This document shows positions 35,315 through 47,800 of a DNA stretch of 64,000 nt, piece after piece (the stretch's first letter is position 1; each line of letters begins with the position of its first letter). A program made the translations under genes and the position numbers. The notes under the pieces are model-generated. The model was not told the DNA's origin. It made no database searches and saw only the letters and a program-made list of their open reading frames with translations. Source of the DNA: Erigeron canadensis (lineage: Eukaryota > Streptophyta > Magnoliopsida > Asterales > Asteraceae); contig NC_057761.1 of assembly GCF_010389155.1 (NCBI RefSeq), positions 17,114,501 through 17,178,500 of the forward strand. Direction: 5' to 3'.

Positions 35315-38200
35315 TGTAACACCCCGCTAAAGCGGAATATACGGGATGCACAGATAAGCACAATTGCACACAGTACAAGTTTAAACACAACCATTGATAT
35401 AATCAAAGAACAGAAGTACGATTGTTATTACAGAACATAAATGAACTTAAAATAGTCAATATCTGAAAGACAGAACAATTGTCTTAATGGACCAAAGTCT
35501 TGAACTGAACTAGCTAGGAAAGTCTTCATAGCTCCAGAACTTGTACGCTTGAACGATCACCAATAGGATGAGCTTAGAAGGGAAGACTCCTATGCTAACA
35601 AGATCTTACTTAACCTAGCCTGAAAAGCATGTAAGTTCAAAAGGTCAACTACGAAAGTAGTTGGTGAGATTCACATAAAGTACTTTTAGCTTACATATAA
35701 GTATATATGTGTAATAAGAACAAGATCGTAAGAACAAGATCATAAGTTTTGTACGTTGAACCCAAGTACTATCCTAATAATAAGAATTAGGTCAAGATCT
35801 GCACGTTGAACATAAGTACTTCATAATAATAAGAACTAGGTCAAGATCTGCACGTTGCACATAAGTACTTCATAATAATAAGAACTGGGTCAAGATTTGC
35901 ACGTTGAACATACGTACTTCATAATAATAAGAACTAGGTCAAGATTTGCACGTTGAACATAAGTACTTAATAATAATAAGAACTAGGTCAAGATCTGCAC
36001 GTTGAACATATAATGAACTTTAGATATAGGTTGTTACTGCTAAACCGATTGGCCAGAATTGAACTTTAATGTGATAATATGCTCATATAGCTCAAGCACT
36101 TCAAGTAAGATCTTTGTCAGAACAATGACAAGAACAAGAACAAGTAATACGCATTCTCCTGAACTGTGGAGAATGAGAATGGGCCTACTCTAAACAGCGC
36201 TGTCCATGATTACCTACGGTTCATTCCCTGAACTGTGGGAAATGAATTGATAGCAGTGAACAAGAACTTGTACAAGAACAATTAAGTACTAGAACATAGT
36301 AATCCCTGAACTGTGGGATGTACATTAGCAGTGGTGAACAAGTACTGAACAAGAACGAGTAAGAACTAGAACATGCTAAAGATCAAGTACAGTAGTATAA
36401 TTGTATTTAAGATCTTGCCCATTCAAGACTTAAATACTCCTTAAAACAGTTTAAGAATCATTTCATAAGTAGTTCAAGATCAAGCTCATAGTATAGTACG
36501 TAAAATAGTTCAAGAACATATGTACTAGTACAAAATAGTTTTCATGCTTTTCAGTCCCCGATAAAGAACTTTGAACAAATGTACGAAAGGGGGGTTAGTG
36601 AACTCACAGTGATCTGGTACAAGCACAGATAACAAGTACATGGATAGATAAGTTATATCTATCACGTCTTGATGAAAGCATAAGTATATCATTGATCACA
36701 CACAAGTACATATATTAGTTCATGTGATTATTCAATCACTGAAATGTCCTTGATGAACTGATGATTTGGTTCTTTGAAGATCTTTGAACGTTTTGACTCA
36801 AAAGAGTTTAAATGAACTTTAAGTACATGAACTGGACTCGAACTGAACGTCTTTGAACTCACACATATGTACTTCTCGTGTTAATGAGTTGAACTTGTCT
36901 TTAATAATGAACTTTAGCCTTTAGAACTCAATTTGGTTGTTCATAGAACTCGTACTTTAGTATTTTAGATAGAACATGCCTTATGTGTACTCAATTAGGG
37001 TTTGCACTTTGTACGTTGTTTTAGATCGTTTCGTGAACTAGTCTTGATGTTAATAAGTAGCCTTTAATGTGTTTCATCAAGTGATAATGATGTTATGAAC
37101 TGATTTGGTGATTAGGGATCAAGTGTGGTATGATATAGAACAAGTACATGTTGTTTTATGATTGAACCAAGTCGTCAAACGGAAGTACTCAAGACCGCCC
37201 CTCTGGCTAGCAAGATCGTCCCGTTGGCTTTGAAGTTCAGGATCGTTCTAGGTGTAGTATATAAGATCGTCCTAGTGACTAGGTAGCTCAAGATCGTCCT
37301 AGTGATTAAGTAGTTAAAGATCGTTTCAAAGTAATGGCTCAAGATCGTTTTGAATTCAATCAGGTTTAGGATCGTTTGAAGGTACACAAGCCCAAAATCA
37401 TTTTAAGTACACTGAACAAGATCGTCCTAAAGGACAGGGAACAAAATCGTGTTAGTAGACAACTCAAAATCGTCCTGGGTTTTCAAGGGTAACGAACAAG
37501 TACAAGATCACTTTAAGAACAAGTGTTTGAGCAAAACTGATCCAAAGGATCAGTTACCCATTAACGTTTTCAAGTTTACTTTCACTTTCACAAAATGGGT
37601 TTTGTAAATTAAAGCATGTTATGACCCAAATATGTTCACACAAATGTTATTAAACACCTTTAGACACAAACCCATTAATCATTAACACGATTTCATAACA
37701 AAATTGGACCAAATCATCAAGAACATAAACTTGAAAAAGTTTACTTTTAATTTGATCAAAAACTCATAAAATGTTGTTGTTACCTGAGATTTGATTCCGG
37801 TAATATGCTTTGATTATCACAAGGATGCTAAAAGTACAAATGATTTTGATTTAACAATCCAAAATAAAAGGGTGAATTTTGTGTGAAAATGGTGGCTGCA
37901 ACTATGTGTTTTAGTAAGAGAAAGAAGAGAGATCAAGAAGATGGAATATATTTTCTTCTTTTACAAGGGTTCTCATCCTTTTCTATATAAACCTTTCCCA
38001 TATTAATGAACTTCAATAAATGCAAGGACCATTTGCGAACATTTTGAACTAGAACTTTTATGAACATGAACGTTTATGAACCGAACTTTAATAGTTCATT
38101 GAACATAATCATGAACTCGTCTAATAAATCAAGATTTAAGATCAAATTGACCTTCATATAAGCACATAATTTAGGTCTAAAGTACGTTAGGAACTTAGGT
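35315..38200 (-). mobile_element. 5' LTR of the Gypsy element, outer end truncated
   Basis: Colinear with 27344-30347. It has five 49-bp tandem units (35783-36027) instead of three, an extra duplicated patch at about 36240-36315, and a deletion of about 285 bp relative to 29445-29735. The last 95 or so bases of the outer end are missing where family D sequence begins. Confidence 0.87.
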
Positions 38201-40674
38201 CTAAAGCACATAATCATGGTTTCGTGCAAATAGGATGGATGGAGTAAAGTCAAAAAGTGAGAGGTTAAGGTTTTATGTTGTGAGAAAAGGGTTAAAAGAA
38301 ATGATACCCTTCCCTAAATTTTCAAATCGCCGGGTAAAACACGTTTCTATCGGATGTTATTTGCTGATATCTCGATATTGAAGAAGTCTTCATGGACCTA
38401 GTGAAGCGATGCACATCTTTACCTCACCACTCAAGTGTTTCTTAACAAATACTTGTTTCATTTCTCACGGAGATTTTCACATTCCTATCAACTCTTCATT
38501 TGGAAGATGTTAATATTGAAAAAGGGTGACACTCTGCTCCAGTCCCCGACTTCATTTAATCACTTTGTGTCTAGAGCTATCTTGGTTGGTCATTAATTTG
38601 ATCATTATTCATTTATTTAGGACACATTTTTGTCATATCTTTATGACATAATTGCTTATCTTTGTGATATAGCAGGAACATTTGTAGTAATATCTTAATA
38701 GATATTCCACGATGATCAAATAGAAATCCTATCAATGCTAATATCTTTTCCAACGTTGAACGTAGGTCTCATAATTACATTTATTTGATTATTGAGTGAA
38801 CGAGAAGTCTAACAGTGACCTCGAATTTTTCCTAAAAGTCTTTAAGGATAATAGATTGTGGTTATCGAACGCCTCGGCTGTACTAACCATGATTTATATT
38901 CTTTGAAGCAATCTCGTGGTTGAAAAGCCGCAGACCGAACTATGTTAGAACATTGCTTTGTGCATGTCTCAATGATACATAGGAAATCCGAAAAATATTA
39001 TACATTTCTATCGGTCATTTCATTAATCCTGTTGATTTTTGAACATGTTAACGAATCATTGTTATTCGGTTTCATTTCTCATCTCACAAACACAAAAAAC
39101 ACCAACACCATACTATAACGTTTGTACCAACAACTTCAACCTTACATTTAAGTCACCTTTAGGATTCTTTAGGGTGGGCTAATGGTTTGGGTTGCTGTTT
39201 TGATGGTCGACATTTCTCCATGTGCAATACATCTAGTTTCGGATTGTGTTATTTCTTTTAGCATTTTATCAATCAATGTTTACATAATGACATTGGTTCC
39301 CTACTTTGTCATTATGAGGGGGAGAAAAAGATTATGATTGATTAGGAAAGAAATAAGAATAATTGATGGAGAAAAGTTTATGTTTGAAACTGAAGTGAAA
39401 GAATTAAAATTGAAATTTGGAAATTTTGTACTTCAGGTCTCTTCAAGTTTCCTCCAAATTTTTGCCGCCGAAATATGTTCTCATGAAAATCGAGCTATGG
39501 ATTGTTCAGATTAACTTGTCAAAGATTTTCAAAACATTATGTTCTTATGAAAATCGAGCTATGGATTGTTCAAATTAACTTGTCAAAGATTTTCAAAACA
39601 TTTCAGTTGAGCTCAAATTTTCACTAAATTTTATTTGATTGAGTTCTTGATTTTGAAAAAGAGGAAATCTAAATTGATTCCAAAGATAAGATTGAGACTG
39701 AAGATGAAAGGATATTCTCTCAAGATGGAACAAATGTTTAAAGATGCTCCAATATGGTTATATTCATGTATTGAGGGGGAGCATGATTACTTCATAAGAG
39801 ACTTATCCAAACTTCATTCAAATGTTTACTCTCCAAAGTGTTCAAGTCAATGTGACAAAGATCAAAGCTACAAAAAGTTGAAAGATTGGTTAGAAGATTC
39901 ATGACAAAGAAGTAAAGCTTCAAAAGAGTATTCATCAACATGTTTCATTCAAGATCTTCAAGTCATACAATAACACTTGTTCAAGAAGCTCCAATGCATA
40001 CATCAAGGGGGAGAGTACAAGTTCATGATACTTCATGTCAAAAGTTGAAATTCCCTCAAGAATCAAAGATTGAAGAATCAAACCCAAGTTTATACCTTCC
40101 TCATTTCAAAAGACAACTCTGATTCATGATTCAACAATCTTCAAAGATTCAAGACACACACACACTCTTTATTCTCTGTTCAAAACGAACATTGAGAATC
40201 GCCTCATGATTTAACTTCAAGAAGTCCAAGACCAAGAATTGTTTCAACATACTCATTGTCTTCACCACCGGGCTCATCAAATACATTCCTACAAGACAAC
40301 ACGTACATCATTCATTATAATATATCACTAAGGGGGAGAATGTTAGAAATCCAAAAATAGTAACAAATTATAATTTAAGTTAGTGGACTTACTTGTTGTT
40401 AAGTCATAGATTAATAATCACTAAGGTTGAGGGACTAGATGTGATAAGTTGCATATGTATAGGGATAGACTATAAATACCCTCATACCTTAGAGATTATT
40501 AAGCCCTAGAACAACATTTCATTTATTCCTGTAACCATTTTTCACACACACTTAATTCCAATCATTCCACTCTCTCTCTCTCTATCTAAAACACACACTA
40601 AAACACCAAGAACATACACACATCCAATCCGCCGTTGAATCTGTGAATTCGGTGCTGAAATCGTGTTACTTACA
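38201..40674 (+). mobile_element. Copia family D: 3' noncoding region plus 3' LTR fragment
   Basis: It matches 61515-63786 of E3 nearly end to end, so it is the 3' part of the same family. It has four polypurine-like GGGGGAG tracts (about 39317, 39774, 40006 and 40331), the last abutting an LTR at 40341-40674. That LTR starts TGTTAGAAATCC, ends GTGTTACTTACA and has CTATAAATACC at 40471-40481. No primer-binding site follows the LTR; EB sequence starts at once. A 64-bp tandem duplication lies at 39475-39602. Confidence 0.85.
39475..39602. repeat. 64-bp tandem duplication in family D
   Basis: ATGTTCTCATGAAAATCGAG starts at 39475 and recurs with one change at 39539. The corresponding region of E3 (around 62670-62710) lacks this block. 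Confidence 0.88.
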
Positions 40675-40718
40675 GGTTTAATGATCCTGAGAAGGTTGGT
40701 CAAACCATTGCTGAAGCT

Positions 40719-43700
40719 GTGTCTGAATCTGATAGGGTAATTGAATTAAAACCTGAGGAAACTCTTGATTTATCAAAACTGTCAATTACCCAATCTGTGT
40801 CAAATTCAAAATTTAAGTCAAACAATGGTGAATCAAAAAGAAATAAAAGGAAAATTAGAGATCATAGTGTTCCAGAAGAAAAGAGCAAAATTCTGAAGAA
40901 TGAGAAGTCTGTTTCAAATGGAAATGTTTTACCAACCAAATCTGTGTCTAATCCAAACCACCTCAAATCTGACTCTGACAAAATAATTTCTAAATATGTT
41001 GAGTCCAGAAAAGGTAAGATTTCTAATGACACTAATTTACTTGCATGTGTGTCTGATTCAAATATTGTTGATCAAAGTAAATTAAGGTCTGAATGTAAGA
41101 AATCTGGAATAGGCTAAGGTTTTGTTCAAAAGGAAACTCTAAATGTTGCAAGAAAGAATTTCAAATCTGGAAAGGGTCAGCTTAAGCAATAATGGGTTTC
41201 TAAATGTGATAAGAATATAAGTTCTGTTTCCCAATCTGAGTCAGACCCTGTGGTGAACCCATCCTTGGATGGGTTCCCAAAATTAACTAATATCTTATTG
41301 AAAATGCAGGGCTATCATGATGCACATACCTGGCACTTGGACAGTGGGTGTTCCAAGCATATGAACGGATGTAAGTCCCTGCTATGTAGCTTTAGGACAA
41401 GCGCTGGTCCTAGTGTTACATTTAGAGAAGATTCCCAAGGAAGAACAGAAGGATTTGGTATTCTTTCAAATGGTCCCCTTACCTTCAGAAGGGTGTCTTA
41501 TGTGAATGGTTTGAAGCACAATCTGATAAGTGTGAGTCAATTGTGTGATGCTGGCTATGAAGTAAGATTTCGTTCTGATAAGGGTATATTTTTGGATTTA
41601 GAAGGCAATGTGGTGTTAATTGCAAACAGAGATGAGTCTTTATATTCATTTGACATGAGAAATCCAACTGTCACAAAAGAAGTCTGTTTCATGTCAAAGA
41701 CTCAAGATGAGCTAAATTGGTTGTGGCATAAGAGGTTGTCTCATATGAATTTAAAAGGCATCAACAAGCTGTGTAAGAAAGAGTTGGTGTCTGGTCTTTA
41801 AGTATGAGAAGGACAAGCTGTGTGGTCCTTGTGAGAAAGGAAAGCAACACAATGCTTCATTCAAATCAAAAACATGTTCAACCATCGATAGTTGTTTGGA
41901 TTTGCTGCATATGGATCTGTTTGGACCAATAAGTACTCCCTCAATCACTGGAATGAGATATACTTTGGGCATTGTTGATGAATATTCAAGATATACCTGG
42001 GTTGTCTTTCTAAAGAACAAAAGTGATGCTGCTAACAGTATTATTCATTTCATTAAGCAAGCTAAAATACTTACAAAAGGCCTGTTAGGCAGTTAAGAAG
42101 TGACAATGGAACTGAATTTAAAAATGTCACACTTAATTCATTTTGCAGTGAAAAAGGTATTTCACAAGTTTATTTAGCAGCAAGGACTCTTCAACAATTG
42201 GGTGTTGCAGAAAGAAGAAACAGAACTCTTATTGAAGTTGCCAGATCCATGATGGCACAAAACAATGTCAAAGCTCATTTTTGGGCTGAAGCAATTCACA
42301 CAGCTTGCTTCACTCAAAAGACACCAGAAGACTTCATATGAACTTCTCAGGGGGAGAAAACCAGAAATTGGTTTCTTAAGAATGTTTGGAAGTCCTTGTT
42401 TTATTTTTAATAAAAAAGACCATCTTGTAAAATTTGATGAGAAAGTAGATGAAGGTATCCTACTTGGATATGCCACAATGATGAAGGCCTACAGAGTGTA
42501 CAATAAAAGAACCAAAACTATTGAAAACTCTGTAAATGTGACAATTGATGAATGTTGCTCCAAGCCAGACTGCTCTCAACTTGAAGATGACAATATTAAT
42601 TTTGAAAAACTGGCTGTTCTTGAAAATGAGCCCCCCTCTAATCCACCAGTTGAAGATAAGAATGCTCAAACTCAGGGGGAGCAAATATTTGAAGAAGAAG
42701 AGTTACCTATTTTTGAAAATGTGCAAGCTGATCCTTCTCCTCCAGAAATTATTCCAGTGAATGACTCCCAAGCTGACTCTATTCCGTCAACTCCAATCCA
42801 AGCTGATCATTTGTTTCCTCAAAATGATCAAGCTGGAACGTCTGACGCCCATTGTCCAAGAATCAAATAATGCCCATCATGTAACTAAATGGACAATGAG
42901 TCATCCAATCAACCAAATCATTGGTGATCCATTATCTGGTGTTTTTGCATGTTTGTCAATTTTGTTAGTAAAATGGAGCCAACTGATGTTGTTGAGGCTG
43001 TGTCAGATCCCTCTTGGGTAAATGCAATGCAAGATGAACTAACACAGTTTGAGAGAAACAAGGTTTGGGAACTTGTTCCAAGACCTCATCATTCTAAGAC
43101 TGTGATTGAAACCAAGTGGGTCTACAGAAATAAAATGGATGAAAGAGGAGTTGTGACCGAAAACAAAGCAAGATTAGTAGCTCTTGGATACAGACAAGAA
43201 GATGGAATTGATTATGATGAAACTTTTGCTCCTATGGCAAGATTGGAAGCCATCAGAATGTTCTTGGCTTATTCTGCACACAAAGGATTTAAGGTTTATC
43301 AAATGGATGTGAAAAGTGCATTTCTAAATGAGAAATTGGAATAAGAAGTCTATGTTGAACAACCTCCAGGTTTTGAAAGTACAAAGTTTCCTAATCATGT
43401 GTTTAAGCTTGACAAGGCTCTCTATGGTCTCAAACAAGCTCCAAGAGCATGGTATGATACTTTGTTCAAATTTCTACTAGAAAATAAATTCAAAAGAAGT
43501 AATGTTGACAAGACTTTATTTGTGAGAAAATATAATGGTGATACTCTACTTGTACAAATTTATGTAGATGACACAATTTTTGGTTCTAGCAGTGAAAGAC
43601 TTTGCAAAAAGTACTCTGAATTGATGTCTAAAAAGTATGAGATGAGCATGATGGGAGAACTTAACTATTTTCTTGGTTTACAAGTTAAACAGACTAAAAA

Positions 43701-44408
43701 TGGTATTTTCATTAATCAAGGAAAATATGTTAATGATCTATTGAACAAATTTGGTTTTAGTGAATGCTCTCCTATATGGCAACTGATGATAAGCTGAGTG
43801 AAGATAAAAGTGGCAAACCCACTGATATTACAGCTTATAGGGGTATGATAGGCTCTCTACTTTACTTGACTGCTAGTAGACCAGATATTATGTTTGCTAC
43901 ATGTCTATGTGCAAGATATCAGGCTAATCCTAAAGAATCACATCTTAAAGCTGTGAAGAGAATCTTTAGATACCTTAAGGGTAGTCCCAATCTGGGTCTT
44001 TGGTATCCCAAAGACTCTGGATTTGATCTAATTGGCTATTCAGATTCTGACTTTGTAGGATGCAAGATTGATAGAAAAAGTATTTCTGGAGCATGTCAAT
44101 TGCTTGGCAACAGACTTGTAAGCTGGTCTAGTAAGAAGCAACTTCAAGACTATGGTGTCACTGCCTTAAAAACTCCAATATTTTGTGACAATACAAGTGC
44201 CATAGCAATCTCCAACAATCCTGTACTTCATTCTAGGACCAAGCACATCAATATCAGATATCATCTCATCAGAGATCATGTGATGAAGGAAGATGTTGAA
44301 TTGCATTTCATTCCTACTGAGAATCAGCTTGCTGACTTGTTCACCAAGCCTTTGGATGAAAACAAGTTCAATTATCTAATAAGTAAGCTGGGGATGCTAA
44401 ATATGTAA
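40719..44408 (+). pseudogene. EB linker, protease, integrase, RT and RNase H
   Basis: A Lys/Ser-rich linker (40719-41116, then stops near 41115 and 41191) leads to a protease with WHLDSGCSKHM (41330). Pre-integrase is LNWLWHKRLSH. The integrase Asp is in HMDLFGP, and integrase is broken by frameshifts near 41800, 42085 and 42320; Glu is in GVAERRNR. RT has DVKSAFLN, a TAA at 43342-43344, [13 protein letters not shown] and YVDD. A shift near 43775 precedes RNase H (SDSDFVGC). After SSKKQ about 25-30 residues are missing in frame, including the segment with the catalytic Glu (AEAEY in relatives). The frame resumes at LQDYG and ends LADLFTKPLDENKF...GMLNM. Confidence 0.88.
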
Positions 44409-44862
44409 AAGGCAGTGTGATAAGTAATGATAAATTCAACCCCTTTGAATTTTGTTAAAATGGGTAAGCTGAGTCTGACCCAGCTTGGGAGTTGTTTTTA
44501 TTATTAATTATCTCAGTGCGTTTTATTATTTAGATTATTTAATTTAGTTTAACTTATTTATCCTTTGTCTGGTGAATGAGTGAGTGACACGTGTGGAGGC
44601 AACGGACTTTTACTGTAAAAGTACCCTCCACTAGCTGTTTTCACCCAATCACATTGTTTCTCTCTCTTCCCTCCAAATGGTTATTTTAAATATATATTTA
44701 TTTTATCCAAATATATAAATATATATATACTCATTTTAATCTAAATCCCAAATCAATTGCATTTTTACTTCATACTTTCTTATTTTTCTCCAATCTGTTT
44801 TCTGTTCCACTGAAATTAATTCAATCTTCTATAATATTTTCTTCAGTTTTAATTATAATAAA
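44409..44862 (+). other. EB spacer between pol and the accessory ORF
   Basis: Noncoding. It contains one AAGCTG/CAGCTT hairpin (about 44465-44487) but no repeat array like that of E1. An AT run (TATATATTTA and TATATATATAC, 44690-44730) lies about 140-170 bases before the ATG at 44863 and could be a TATA-type promoter. E1 has a similar TATA run ahead of its accessory ORF. Confidence 0.45.
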
Positions 44863-47800
44863 ATGTCTTCTTCATCATTTTCGTCTCAATCTGTTAGTAA
44901 CTCAAACAATAATAATAATGATTCTTCTTTCGAATTTGGGTTTCAACACCCAGCTTTGGTAAGCGCGATCAAGCTTCAACCCTATGTTGTGGGTTCTGAT
45001 GTGGTTGTTAGCCCGGCTAATCTTGATACTGGTAAAATCAAGATCGTCAATCTTGTCTCTGCCAATGTTCATCCTCCTTCTTGGGCAGAAGGTTATGATG
45101 AAATTGTTTCCTTCTTATGGCATCATCCATTTGGCAAGGTGTTGATTGAAAAGCCAGATGTGGTGTACCTACATGCTCTGCGAATTTTGGGCGAGCTGTG
45201 TGGTGGGTGAGACGAAGAAACGACATGCCGTAATTCGAGGCACGATCCTTAACGGTAAGAAACAGGTATTTATTACTTTAAGAAGACTTAGGTCTGCTTT
45301 TGAACTGTCTTATATGCTTGGAGATGATTATGAAAATGTCGTTTCTCACACTGAAGCCAAAAATATTTTACCTATTTGTGGATATTCTGGTCTATTGGCT
45401 TCAGTGGTAAAAATGAAATATTTAACTGGCATTTGGAATTATCTTCTTAGTACTTTAAGTAAATCATTACAAATGAAGGCAGGCAGTTTTGATCAACCTA
45501 ATGTCCTCGAATTACAACTTTTTCATTCCTTGGTCACTATGACCAGAGTAGATTATGCAGGACTTATTTTTAGAGACTTAGTTGGCCGAGTCAATAATAA
45601 GACTTTTACCATACCTTATAATGAATTCTTGGACTCATTATTGAAGCAATCGTTGATGGGGACTTCAGTTTGGCAACTGGCCAGACTGTGGAATGCAAGG
45701 CCATTAATACTAATATTTTCAATAGTCCCAAGGTAACTGCGCAGGGATTAACCCCAGCAATGCAGATTTACCTTGATTTTTGCAGGCAAAGAGAAAGGGA
45801 ACAACAAGAATTGAAGGAAGCTGCCTCTCCTTCGACGCGATCTGAATCTGACACTCAATCTGCTAATCAGGAGAGTCAAGGTACACAATCTCTTGAACCC
45901 TTAAACTCTTCCAAATCTACTTCTTCTTCATCTTCTGAGGGTGAAGAGTTGGCCACATCATCAGCCACTCTAGCCACACCCTCATCCACCATTTCTAAAT
46001 CTGCCTCCAAAAGACCCATTGTTGAGGACTTAGTACCTCTCAATGTATACAAAAAGAAAAGATCCAAAAGGAATATATCAGCTTTAGGGGTTGACAAAAC
46101 AACCATAAGAATTAAAGTCTCCCAAGGTGTATTGGAAGCTGAGGAACGTTCCCAAGCTGACTCTGCCACCCAAGATGATAGGCCGATTTCACCATGCCCA
46201 TCTACACTCTCCCAAAAGAGTGTAGACGAGATAAAGGGGACAACTACATCTGTCCAACCCTCCAAATAGGGTGAAGGCATTGAAATAAAGACCTCCCCCC
46301 AAGGTCATACAATGAGTCCACCAATTTCACCATTATCAGCCTCCAAAAAGGTTGATAATATCATTAAAGGGCCAACAGAGGATCCAGCCCAGATCCAAAT
46401 AGAGTCAGAATCTATGCACTCCATTCCTGAGGATGAACAGCCAAAGGATGCAAGTATCGAACGCCTAGGTGACACTACTTGCATTTCCCAAGCTGCTCAA
46501 ACTCTTTCTCTCTTACACTCTGTGTCTGCACAGGCTTCTAATGTCTCTTCTAGATCACAAGAAGAGATACAGGCCTCAAAAATTCTCCCTAGTGATACCT
46601 TGGTAACACAACACACCTTGGTTGAGGGGCAATTTGATTCACAACACATTACACCTGCAGGTTATGTAGGTCACGTGGATCTCTTTAGGGAGGCAATCTG
46701 ATTCACAACACATTACACCTGCAGGTTATTAGGAATTGAGGGGCAATCTGATTCACATCACACCTTGGACAGATAGGTTATGTAGGTTACATGGATCTCT
46801 TTATGGAGGCCATGTCAGCCCCAAATGCAGCCTTGGAAACCATCAGTTGTCCTCACGACTCTGATGAGAAAATGGTCACTATCTCCGAAAGTGATTCTTC
46901 ATTGGATAATGTGCTTGGCCATCCATCCTCAAGGGATGCTCTGATGGAAGATGCCAGCGGAGGTGTTGATCAACATCAAGATCAACAAATTCCCACTGGC
47001 CCTCAATTTAAATTACAAGTCAATCCTTCTCAGATTGATCAGCACATTGTCACTTCTGACAAATCTGCTCATGAGACTCACTCTCATGAGAAAATTAGCC
47101 AAAATTCTCCTCAACTCCACCCCCTTCCAAATGAGCCCATGACCCTAATGTTAAGGATTGCAGTCTGCCTCCTAAGGAGCCAGTGGTTGAAAAACCAACT
47201 GCAAGTTCTTCCCAAGCTGCCAATATCTCATTTTTAGATTTGGTAAATCAGCTCACTGAATTTATGTCAACCTTTAAGGTTGGGAATTCAAAGTTGGTTG
47301 AAGGCTTGGTCAAGATCCAAAAGGATTAGGAATTGACGGGTAAGAAGGTGGAGAAGCTGTGCCAAGATCACAAACAAATTGAAGAAAGAGTGATAAGGGC
47401 ACTTGAGAATATGGAAAAGAGCCAGGGCAAGCTAACAGAGTCTCTTGATGGATTAACAAAGGCAATACATGAACAAAATGAAATAAACAAGAGCACTCTG
47501 GGTCAGCTTGAGATAAATGCAACCAGATTCACCAGAGATGTATCCATTGAACTAAAAAATGCTTACAAATCCCAAGCTAAGTTCAAGAAAGAGCTGGTGG
47601 ATATATCAAAAGGTGTACAATCTAATATGGTCAACCTTCATAATGATTTTATTGATCTACACAGATCCTGGTCTGTAATCAACTTCAGAATAGATATGAT
47701 AAATACAAGACATAGTGGAATCTTTGCCACTCTAGTTAGCTCCTTTCCTCAATCTGATGATGACAAAAAGGGGGAGAAGAAAAAGAGAAGTGAAAGGAGT

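Larger units (their letters stand above)
27344..38200 (-). mobile_element. Tekay-like Gypsy (chromovirus) LTR retrotransposon, degenerate
   Basis: Minus-strand order: 5' LTR (38200-35315), primer-binding site, leader, gag, protease, RT, RNase H, integrase with C-terminal chromodomain-like tail, polypurine tract, 3' LTR (30442-27344). Both LTRs begin TGTAACACCCCGCTAAAGC at their left end on the plus strand. LTRs of about 3 kb and the [14 protein letters not shown] linker before RT are typical of the Tekay/Del lineage. The outer end of the 5' LTR is cut off, so no target-site duplication can be read. Confidence 0.88.
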
